Below, in pieces: positions 1 to 4,931 of a stretch of 6,239 bases of DNA (positions within the stretch are counted from its first letter, which is position 1; every line of letters starts with the position of its first letter). The DNA comes from an uncultured Eubacteriales bacterium (GTDB lineage Bacteria; Bacillota_A; Clostridia; Christensenellales; Aristaeellaceae), in contig CADCQZ010000220.1 in NCBI GenBank assembly GCA_902803675.1, positions 1 through 6,239 of the forward strand. The letters run 5' to 3'. A model generated the notes under the pieces. The model saw only the letters and a program-made list of their open reading frames with translations, was not told where the DNA came from and made no database searches. A program made the position numbers and the translations under genes.

Positions 1-452
1 AGTTCACCAAGCGCCGTCATCTGGCCTTTGAGGATGATACCGTCAAGGTCGAGGCTGGCGCGCGCTACAGCTACACTGAAGCCTTCACGGCTTATGAGAG
101 CTATCTGCTCAAGGGCAGGCTCACCTTCACCGGCACCGGCTGCTTCGGCCTGGCCTTCGACTACAACGGCCAGCAGGGCAAGTACAAGCTGATCACCTTG
201 GATCCCGCCGCGCAGACGCTCAGGCTGGAGTTCAACGAGGGCAGCGCGCAGATCACCGAGACGGCGGCGAAGCTGGAAGCGGGCAAAGAGTACGAGTTCA
301 CCTATCTCCAGGAGGGTTCCGTGGGCATCTTCTGGCTGGGCGACGAGGCGGCCCTCACCGTGAGGGTGTACGGCGTCAGCGGCAAACCGGTGATGCTGTA
401 CGCGGAAAACAATACTGTCACCTGTACCGAACTGCGTGAATACACGCGATAG
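1..452 (+). CDS. C-terminal part of a probable GH32-type glycoside hydrolase or accessory beta-sandwich protein (5' end outside window)
   Basis: An open frame runs in from the window edge (first full codon at position 3) and stops with TAG at 450-452, giving 149 visible residues. The first in-frame ATG (198) lacks a ribosome binding site, and the frame is open upstream of it with similar composition, so this is the tail of a larger protein and not a small gene. The visible part alternates short aromatic and hydrophobic beta-strands with Gly/Asn turns, as in a jelly-roll domain. Near the end it has ALTVRVYG (visible residues 117-124) followed by LYAENN (132-137). This resembles the final strands of C-terminal beta-sandwich domains in clostridial family 32 glycoside hydrolases; that match is from memory and not a computed alignment. 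Only 12 nt separate it from a complete GH32 gene, so both are probably co-transcribed. If correct, the operon carries two GH32 proteins. A different carbohydrate-binding or accessory domain remains possible, because no catalytic motif is in view. Confidence 0.6.
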   Translation, partial: FTKRRHLAFEDDTVKVEAGARYSYTEAFTAYESYLLKGRLTFTGTGCFGLAFDYNGQQGKYKLITLDPAAQTLRLEFNEGSAQITETAAKLEAGKEYEFTYLQEGSVGIFWLGDEAALTVRVYGVSGKPVMLYAENNTVTCTELREYTR

Positions 453-464
453 GGATGAAGCGAT

Positions 465-1955
465 ATGATGAACCACAGCCTGATATTCGCGCGGGCTTAT
501 GAAAAAGAGGCGGGAGGGAAGATCCTCCCTTCCGCCCGTCCCGCTTTCCACCTCACGCCCTGGATCGGCTGGATGAATGACCCCAACGGGTTCTCCTACT
601 ACCGGGGCCAGTACCACCTCTTCTACCAGTACAATCCCTACGACACCGAATGGGACGCCATGCACTGGGGCCACGCCGTGAGCCATGACCTGCTCCACTG
701 GTCCTATCTCCCCGCGGTCCTGGCGCCGGACAAGCCCTACGATTCCTTCGGCTGTTTTTCCGGCAGCGCCATCGAGATCCCCGGCGGCAAACAGCTGCTG
801 ATGTACACCGGCGTGCGCAAGGAGGGCGGTGACAAGGGCAAGGAGTTCCAGACCCAGTGCATCGCCGTGGGCGACGGGACGGACTATCGGAAATTCGAGG
901 GCAATCCGGTACTGGACGCTTCCGATCTGCCGGAGGGCCTGAGCCCCTACGGTTTCCGTGACCCCAAGATCTGGCGTGAGAAAGACGGGACCTACCGCTG
1001 CGTGGTCGGCGCGCGCCGCCGGGACAAGAGGGGTGTACTCCTGCTGTACCGCAGCGAGGACTGCTTCTCCTGGCATTTCGAGAGCGTCCTGGCGGAGAAC
1101 GACGACAGCTTCGGCCTCATGTGGGAGTGCCCGGACTTCTTCCCCCTGGACGGCAAACAGGTGCTGTTCGTCAGTCCCCAGGACATGCTTCCGGAGGGAT
1201 TCGAGTATCACAACGGCAACGGCACCGTCTGCCAGATCGGCCGGTTCGACGAGGAAGCGAAGCGCTTCGTGCCCGAGCATGACCAGGCGATCGACTACGG
1301 CATCGACTTCTACGCGCCCCAGACCATCCTGACCCCGGACGGCCGGCGGGTCATGATCGGCTGGATGCAGAACTGGGACACCTGCAAGGCTACCGGCTAC
1401 GAGGAACGGCTCTGGTACGGGCAGATGAGCCTGCCCCGGGAGCTGTCCATCCGCGACGGCCGCCTCTACCAGCAGCCCATCCGGGAACTGACGCTGTACC
1501 GCGGCGCCAGGGTGGAGTATAAGGACGTGCACGTCGAGGAAGCCCGGTCCCTTCCCGGCATCGAAGGCCGCAGCCTGGAGATGGATATCCATATCCGTCC
1601 CGAGGACCCTGACAAGCCCTATCACAAGTTCACCATGCGGTTCGCCAAGGACGACCGGTTCTATTCCGTCCTCAGCTTCCGCCCCCATGAGTCCCTGCTG
1701 AAGATCGACCGCAAATTCTCCGGCTCCCGGAGGGCCTACATCCATCAGCGCCGCTGCGAAGTGGCCCGGCGGAACGGCGAGATCGATCTGAAGGTGATCC
1801 TGGACCGGTTCAGCATCGAAGTGTTCATCAACGACGGAGAGCAGGTGATGACCGCGATCATCCTCACGGACGCGAAGGCGAAGGAGATCTCCTTCGAGGC
1901 CGACGGCCGCGCCGTGATGGATATCACCAAGTACAGCCTGTTCTCGGAGGATTGA
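465..1955 (+). CDS. Glycoside hydrolase family 32: intracellular beta-fructosidase / sucrose-6-phosphate hydrolase
   Basis: This enzyme hydrolyses the fructosyl bond of sucrose, sucrose-6-phosphate or short fructans with retention of configuration. At 496 aa it has the usual length of bacterial SacA/ScrB enzymes. The N-terminal five-bladed propeller carries all three GH32 acidic motifs: WMNDPNG at residues 36-42 (nucleophile Asp39), RDP at 165-167 (transition-state stabiliser Asp166) and ECPD at 221-224 (acid/base Glu221). The FYAPQT motif is at 282-287. The C-terminal beta-sandwich follows from about residue 345 and holds the family signature DRFSIEVFIND at 447-457. No signal peptide is seen, so it should act in the cytoplasm. 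ATG at 465 (or the adjacent ATG at 468) follows an AGGGATGA stretch that overlaps the upstream stop codon. The fructokinase gene begins 3 nt after the stop, so free fructose is a likely product. Sequence alone does not settle phosphorylated versus free sucrose or fructan as substrate. Confidence 0.95.
   Translation: MMNHSLIFARAYEKEAGGKILPSARPAFHLTPWIGWMNDPNGFSYYRGQYHLFYQYNPYDTEWDAMHWGHAVSHDLLHWSYLPAVLAPDKPYDSFGCFSGSAIEIPGGKQLLMYTGVRKEGGDKGKEFQTQCIAVGDGTDYRKFEGNPVLDASDLPEGLSPYGFRDPKIWREKDGTYRCVVGARRRDKRGVLLLYRSEDCFSWHFESVLAENDDSFGLMWECPDFFPLDGKQVLFVSPQDMLPEGFEYHNGNGTVCQIGRFDEEAKRFVPEHDQAIDYGIDFYAPQTILTPDGRRVMIGWMQNWDTCKATGYEERLWYGQMSLPRELSIRDGRLYQQPIRELTLYRGARVEYKDVHVEEARSLPGIEGRSLEMDIHIRPEDPDKPYHKFTMRFAKDDRFYSVLSFRPHESLLKIDRKFSGSRRAYIHQRRCEVARRNGEIDLKVILDRFSIEVFINDGEQVMTAIILTDAKAKEISFEADGRAVMDITKYSLFSED
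1946..1950 (+). promoter_or_regulatory. Ribosome binding site of the fructokinase gene, inside the GH32 gene
   Basis: GGAGG lies 8 nt before ATG 1959 and within the last codons of the preceding hydrolase gene. This fixes the fructokinase start and suggests tightly linked translation of the two genes. Confidence 0.8.
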
Positions 1956-1958
1956 AAA

Positions 1959-2927
1959 ATGCCCGGATATGATGTTGTGGCTCTGGGCGAGCTTCTGATC
2001 GACTTCGCCCCCAAAGGCGTGAACGAGGCGGGATATCCCATCCTCGCCGCCAATCCCGGAGGCGCGCCCGGCAACTTCCTGGCGGCCCTGAACCGGTACG
2101 GCTGCCGCACCGCCATGATCGGCAAGGTGGGCAGCGACATGTTCGGCCGTCTTCTGACGGATACCCTGAATAAAGCCGGCATCGAAACGAAAGCCGTGAT
2201 CAGCGATCCGGGAGTGTTCACCACCCTGGCTTTCGTTTCCCTGGACGAAAGCGGCAACCGGGACTTCAGCTTCGCCCGCAAGCCCGGCGCGGATACCTGC
2301 CTCAGGCCCGACGAGATCGATGAGGGCCTGATCGCGGATGCCCGTGTGTTCCATTTCGGCACTCTGTCCCTGACGGGGGACCCCGCCGCGGCCGCCACCC
2401 GCCGGGCCATCCAAACGGCGAAGGATCACGGCGTCCTGATCAGCTGCGATCCCAATCTGCGCCTGCCCCTGTGGAAAACACCGCAGGACGCCCGGGACGC
2501 CATCGACTGGAGCCTGCGCCAGGCGGATATCGTCAAGATCAGCGACGAGGAGATCGCCTTCATGTGGGGGCTGGACCACGAGGAAGGCGCGCGGAAGCTG
2601 CTGGATGAGTACGGCGTCTCCCTGGTGTACGCCACTCTGGGGCCCAGGGGCTGTTATGCCGCGGACCGTACCGCCTCCGTCACCGTGGACTGCCCCCCGG
2701 GCATCCGCGCGGTGGACACCACCGGGGCGGGGGATATCTTCGGGGGCAGCGCCATGAGCCGTTTCCTCCAACTGGACAAAGCGCCCGACGCGCTCTCGGA
2801 AGAGGACCTGACGCGGATCGTGCGCTTCGCGTGCGCCGCCGCCAGCCTCTCCACATTAAAGTACGGCGGCATCACCAGCGTGCCGTCCCCGGATGAGGTG
2901 GAGAAGCTCATCGCCGCTTCTTACTGA
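1959..2927 (+). CDS. Fructokinase, PfkB/ribokinase family (ScrK-like)
   Basis: This ATP-dependent sugar kinase most likely converts fructose released by the upstream GH32 enzyme to fructose-6-phosphate in the cytoplasm. The 322-aa length is normal for the family. Visible features, in order: an N-terminal VVALGELLIDF strand (6-16) with the substrate-side Asp15; the PfkB signature 1 region around 33-63 (NPGGAPGNF, then IGKVGSDMFG); a CDPN strand (163-166); K193 and E197/E198 in the KISDEE segment; and signature 2, DTTGAGD, at 253-259, whose Asp259 is the expected catalytic base and whose GAG forms the anion hole. Fructose specificity is inferred from overall similarity to fructokinases, which commonly read GELLIDF and NPGGAP in these places, and from its position 3 nt after a beta-fructosidase gene. 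Other PfkB substrates such as 2-keto-3-deoxygluconate are less likely here. ATG 1959 has GGAGG 8 nt upstream. It is the last gene of its operon and is followed by a palindrome and a terminator. Confidence 0.92.
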   Translation: MPGYDVVALGELLIDFAPKGVNEAGYPILAANPGGAPGNFLAALNRYGCRTAMIGKVGSDMFGRLLTDTLNKAGIETKAVISDPGVFTTLAFVSLDESGNRDFSFARKPGADTCLRPDEIDEGLIADARVFHFGTLSLTGDPAAAATRRAIQTAKDHGVLISCDPNLRLPLWKTPQDARDAIDWSLRQADIVKISDEEIAFMWGLDHEEGARKLLDEYGVSLVYATLGPRGCYAADRTASVTVDCPPGIRAVDTTGAGDIFGGSAMSRFLQLDKAPDALSEEDLTRIVRFACAAASLSTLKYGGITSVPSPDEVEKLIAASY

Positions 2928-2931
2928 TCCC

Positions 2932-2949
2932 GCGGGAACGCGTTCCCGC
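2932..2949. repeat. 18-nt perfect palindrome behind the fructokinase gene
   Basis: GCGGGAACGCGTTCCCGC equals its own reverse complement and begins 5 nt after the fructokinase stop codon. In RNA it can fold as a 7-bp stem with a CGCG loop. No U-tract follows directly, so it is not itself a classical terminator. It could be a hairpin protecting the mRNA 3' end, one copy of a dispersed palindromic repeat, or a protein-binding site with a central CpG. The sequence does not tell these apart. Confidence 0.7.
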
Positions 2950-2967
2950 TTCCGGCATTTAATAAAC

Positions 2968-3000
2968 AAGGCTCCCGTCCGCTTTGGATGGGAGCCTTTT
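2968..3000. terminator. Bidirectional rho-independent terminator between the fructokinase and dehydrogenase genes
   Basis: Arms 2968-2980 and 2986-2998 form a 13-bp stem with one G-U wobble and a 5-nt loop (GCTTT). On the plus strand the stem runs into TTTT (2997-3000), ending the sugar operon about 40 nt after its last stop codon. On the minus strand the hairpin starts 18 nt after the dehydrogenase stop codon and is followed by a T-rich tail (TTGTTTATT), so it should also end that transcript. Confidence 0.9.
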
Positions 3001-3016
3001 GCAATATGATCCGTGA

Positions 3017-3805
3017 TCAGTCCATGGAGGCGCCGCCGTCGATATTCAGCGCCTGGCCCGTGATGTGATCGGCGTACTCAGAGCACAGGAATAATACCGC
3101 GTAGGCGATATCCTGCGGCTTCTGGTCGCCGCGTTCCAGCGGGATGAAATGCTTGAGGCTGTCGTGCCAGCTGTTCTCACGGTCCTGGCCGGCTTCCACG
3201 TAGCTGTCCAGGATGCTCTCCCACATGGGCGTGCGGATGATCCCGGGGCAGATGGAGTTCACGTTGATGTTGCGGTCCGCGCCGGCATAGGCCGCGGCCT
3301 GGGTCAGATAGATGATGGCGGCCTTGGTCATGCCGTAGTAGGCGAAACCTTCTTTCATCGCGTGACGGCCCGCGAAGGAAGCGGTGGACACGATCTTGCC
3401 GTGATCGTATTTCCGCATCCTGCGCACGCCCGCCTGCAGGCCGTTGCTGGCTCCCATCAGGTTCACTTTGATCAGCCGGCTGATCTCATCCTGGGTGGTC
3501 TCCAGGAAGGAGCCCAGCGTTACGATGCCGGCGTTGTTCACCACGATATCCAGCCTGCCGGTCTCCTTTTCGGCCTGCTCCATCACCGCGTCCACCTCGT
3601 CAAAGCAGCTCACGTCACACTTCACGGCGGTGCCTTCGAGCCCCAGGGCCTTCAGGGCGTCCACGACTCGCTCGCAGTTCTCTTTGATCAGGTCCGCCAC
3701 GTACACTTTCGCGCCCGCTTTGGCCAGCTCACTGACGATGGCTTCACCGATGCCCCGGCCGGCACCGTATACGACGGCTGTCTGTCCCTTCAGATCTACT
3801 TTCAT
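3017..3805 (-). CDS. Short-chain dehydrogenase/reductase (classical SDR, probably NAD(H)-dependent)
   Basis: This is a cytoplasmic oxidoreductase of 262 aa, typical of classical SDRs. It has the glycine-rich cofactor motif GAGRGIG (14-20), an acidic Asp38 at the end of the second strand (VYVADL) that favours NAD over NADP, NNAG (90-93), and a tetrad of Asn115, Ser143, Tyr157 and Lys161 (YGMTK). A PG motif lies at 187-188 and GQALNIDGG closes the fold. The Thr that usually opens the TGxxxGxG motif is Tyr13 here. The substrate is unknown: glucose, sorbitol-6-phosphate, other polyol and 3-oxoacyl-type SDRs share these motifs, and the loop at about 195-226 that should shape specificity is not diagnostic. 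The start is set at 3805 because AAGGAGG lies 7 nt before it; ATG 3808 immediately upstream (4-nt spacing) is possible. The frame stays open to an ATG at 3907, but that extension is AT-rich and covers the promoter region. The gene is divergent from an AraC-type regulator, its likely controller. Confidence 0.9.
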   Translation of the reverse strand: MKVDLKGQTAVVYGAGRGIGEAIVSELAKAGAKVYVADLIKENCERVVDALKALGLEGTAVKCDVSCFDEVDAVMEQAEKETGRLDIVVNNAGIVTLGSFLETTQDEISRLIKVNLMGASNGLQAGVRRMRKYDHGKIVSTASFAGRHAMKEGFAYYGMTKAAIIYLTQAAAYAGADRNINVNSICPGIIRTPMWESILDSYVEAGQDRENSWHDSLKHFIPLERGDQKPQDIAYAVLFLCSEYADHITGQALNIDGGASMD

Positions 3806-3812
3806 CATGCTG

Positions 3813-3819
3813 CCTCCTT
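3813..3819 (-). promoter_or_regulatory. Strong ribosome binding site deciding the dehydrogenase start
   Basis: Read on the minus strand this is AAGGAGG, 7 nt before ATG 3805 and 4 nt before ATG 3808. It is the best Shine-Dalgarno match in the window and argues against the upstream in-frame ATG at 3907. Confidence 0.88.
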
Positions 3820-3835
3820 TTCCCCAAAGGGGGAA
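3820..3835 (-). repeat. Inverted repeat in the dehydrogenase leader, touching the ribosome binding site
   Basis: TTCCCC (3820-3825) and GGGGAA (3830-3835) are exact inverted arms around a 4-nt loop. On the minus-strand mRNA the hairpin sits directly 5' of the AAGGAGG site. The CCUUU stretch in the same leader could alternatively pair with AAAGG of the ribosome binding site. A role in translational control is possible but unproven; a 6-bp arm can also occur by chance. Confidence 0.4.
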
Positions 3836-3847
3836 CTGTTTTATGCT

Positions 3848-3876
3848 TTGATTATTCCGTAAAAAGATGATATAAT
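3848..3876 (+). promoter_or_regulatory. Predicted housekeeping promoter for the AraC-type regulator gene
   Basis: A -35 box TTGATT (3848-3853, 4 of 6 consensus) is followed after exactly 17 nt by a perfect -10 box TATAAT (3871-3876). Transcription should begin near 3883, leaving a leader of roughly 134 nt before ATG 4017. The -10 box lies inside a near-palindrome (3865-3878, AGAT...ATCT, symmetric at 12 of 14 positions). On the opposite strand, weak -10-like hexamers (TATATC at 3869-3874, AATAAT at 3851-3856) lie in the same stretch, so the dehydrogenase promoter probably overlaps, but no single minus-strand promoter stands out. A second TATAAA at 3987-3992 near the regulator start lacks a good -35 box. 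Confidence 0.65.
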
Positions 3877-3896
3877 CTATTTCGTTATATTGATTA
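3848..3896 (+). repeat. Direct repeat TTGATTA, copies 42 bp apart, in the divergent promoter region
   Basis: TTGATTA occurs at 3848-3854 and again at 3890-3896 in the same orientation. The 42-bp offset equals about four helical turns, so both copies face the same side of the DNA. The first overlaps the -35 box of the plus-strand promoter and the second lies just past its predicted start site. AraC-family proteins often bind direct half-sites, which makes this a candidate operator, but a 7-nt match in AT-rich DNA is weak evidence. Confidence 0.3.
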
Positions 3897-4003
3897 ACTG
3901 TTTTCATATCCTGCTCATTTTAATCACGATCATCCGCGAGTTTATGCCGTATATCCGGGATGCATTATGTTATCTTGTTGTTTTATTATAAAATCATGCT
4001 GAC

Positions 4004-4007
4004 GGAG
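4004..4007 (+). promoter_or_regulatory. Ribosome binding site deciding the AraC-type regulator start
   Basis: GGAG lies 9 nt before ATG 4017. None of the earlier in-frame ATGs (3960, 3996, 4008) has a comparable site upstream, which supports the shorter 275-aa protein. Confidence 0.65.
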
Positions 4008-4016
4008 ATGATCTTT

Positions 4017-4844
4017 ATGCGCCATCCCGACCCGATCGATATCCATAATATCGTTTCAGTCGACGCCGCCGGTTCGCCGGACTGGGCCTTTCCGCTGCAC
4101 GCGCACCCGCACCATCTTGAGATATCCCTGGTGCTGTCCGGCGGAGGGCTTCTTTATTTCGGAGGCCGGTCCTATGTGATGAAAAAAGGCGATCTCAGTA
4201 TCAAGAACGCGGGTGTGGTCCACGCGGAACATACGGATCCCCGGGATCCGATCCGTCAGATATGCATCACCTTCTCAGGCGTGGATGAGATGGACGGCTG
4301 TCCGGGCCATCTGCTGGCGGAGAACGCGTCTCCGATCCTTCCCTGCGAAGGGGATATGGACCTTATGTCGGCCATGTTCCGGTATCTCGCGCTGCACTGG
4401 CGCGAGGAGGAGAGCGCGGCCGTCTGCAGGGAGCTGACGCTGGCGGCGCTCGACCTGATCTGTATGCGCATATCCCGGACCCCCGCGGACCGCCGCCCCT
4501 CAAAGGCCGATCCGCGGATCATGCAGACCGTCTCCGCCGTCACGGCCTGGATCAATGAGCATTATCCGGAAAAGATCACCCTCAACGGCCTGGCCGAGCG
4601 CTTTTTCGTGAGCCCCTACTATCTTGAAAAGAAATTCAAGGAAAGCACGGGATTCAGTATCAATCAATATGTGATCGACCGCCGCATGGGGGAGGCCCAG
4701 CGGCTGCTGATCTTTGATCAGGCCGGCATCAAGGAGATCGCCCTGGCGGTGGGATATGAGAACCTGCAGTATTTCTACGCCACTTTCAGGAAATACACCG
4801 GTGTCACACCGCTGGATTTCCGCATGCGCTTTCGGCGTGAGTGA
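4017..4844 (+). CDS. AraC/XylS-family transcriptional regulator with N-terminal cupin-type sensor domain
   Basis: This cytoplasmic DNA-binding regulator is 275 aa, a typical AraC-family length. Residues about 20-90 look like a cupin or AraC-binding domain: FPLHAHPHHLEISLVLSG (25-42) carries a histidine cluster and Glu35, and a further His69 occurs in GVVHAEH. This part should bind a small effector, often a sugar. The C-terminal about 100 residues form two helix-turn-helix units: ITLNGLAERFFVSPYYLEKK (187-206) with the following FKESTGFSINQYV, and IKEIALAVGYENLQYFYATF (238-257) ending in the family hallmark RKYTGVTPLDFR (258-269). ATG 4017 is chosen from the GGAG spaced 9 nt upstream. In-frame ATGs at 3960, 3996 and 4008 would add up to 19 hydrophobic residues from AT-rich leader DNA. 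It is divergent from the dehydrogenase gene and shares a 211-nt region with it, so it probably regulates that gene and perhaps itself. Control of the nearby sugar operon is possible but not shown. The effector is unknown. Confidence 0.92.
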   Translation: MRHPDPIDIHNIVSVDAAGSPDWAFPLHAHPHHLEISLVLSGGGLLYFGGRSYVMKKGDLSIKNAGVVHAEHTDPRDPIRQICITFSGVDEMDGCPGHLLAENASPILPCEGDMDLMSAMFRYLALHWREEESAAVCRELTLAALDLICMRISRTPADRRPSKADPRIMQTVSAVTAWINEHYPEKITLNGLAERFFVSPYYLEKKFKESTGFSINQYVIDRRMGEAQRLLIFDQAGIKEIALAVGYENLQYFYATFRKYTGVTPLDFRMRFRRE

Positions 4845-4877
4845 GCGCCCGGCCCGGTCAGTCAGTGATGCAGCCGC

Positions 4878-4912
4878 AAAAAAAGAGCCGCCCGGTCTTG
4901 GGTCGGCTCTTT
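4878..4912. terminator. Bidirectional rho-independent terminator between the regulator and MATE exporter genes
   Basis: AAAGAGCCG (4882-4890) pairs with CGGCTCTTT (4904-4912), and an inner CCC/GGG pairing is separated by a one-base bulge. Seven A residues (4878-4884) become a T7 tail on the minus strand, so it should end the exporter transcript efficiently, 19 nt after its stop codon. In the plus direction the tail is only TTT, so termination of the regulator transcript may be weaker. Confidence 0.85.
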
Positions 4913-4931
4913 GATATGAGGATCTGTCGTT

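Noticed and set aside
198..452. Small independent 84-aa gene starting at ATG 198
   Set aside because: The frame stays open upstream to the window edge with the same composition and beta-strand pattern, and no ribosome binding site precedes ATG 198, so it is the tail of a longer protein.
1745..2410. Minus-strand open frame (221 codons) across the GH32/fructokinase junction
   Set aside because: It lies opposite two well-supported genes, is rich in Arg and Ser as expected for antisense of GC-rich genes, and has no recognisable domain.
3149..3862. Long plus-strand open frame (237 codons) opposite the SDR gene
   Set aside because: It is antisense to a gene with complete SDR motifs, has a His/Gly/Ala/Val-rich composition typical of the complement of GC-rich coding DNA, and shows no recognisable domain.
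3806..3907. N-terminal extension of the SDR from ATG 3907
   Set aside because: The extra 34 residues are translated from AT-rich promoter DNA, do not resemble the SDR fold, and bypass the strong AAGGAGG site placed for ATG 3805/3808.
3925..3965. Coding-like stretch in the intergenic region that could be a gene remnant
   Set aside because: It is somewhat more GC-rich and translatable in one frame, but too short to assign to any family; chance explains it equally well.
3960..4016. N-terminal extension of the AraC-type regulator from ATG 3960, which would give a hydrophobic leader
   Set aside because: There is no good ribosome binding site before 3960, the added residues come from AT-rich leader DNA, and AraC-type regulators are cytoplasmic. 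GGAG before ATG 4017 fits better.
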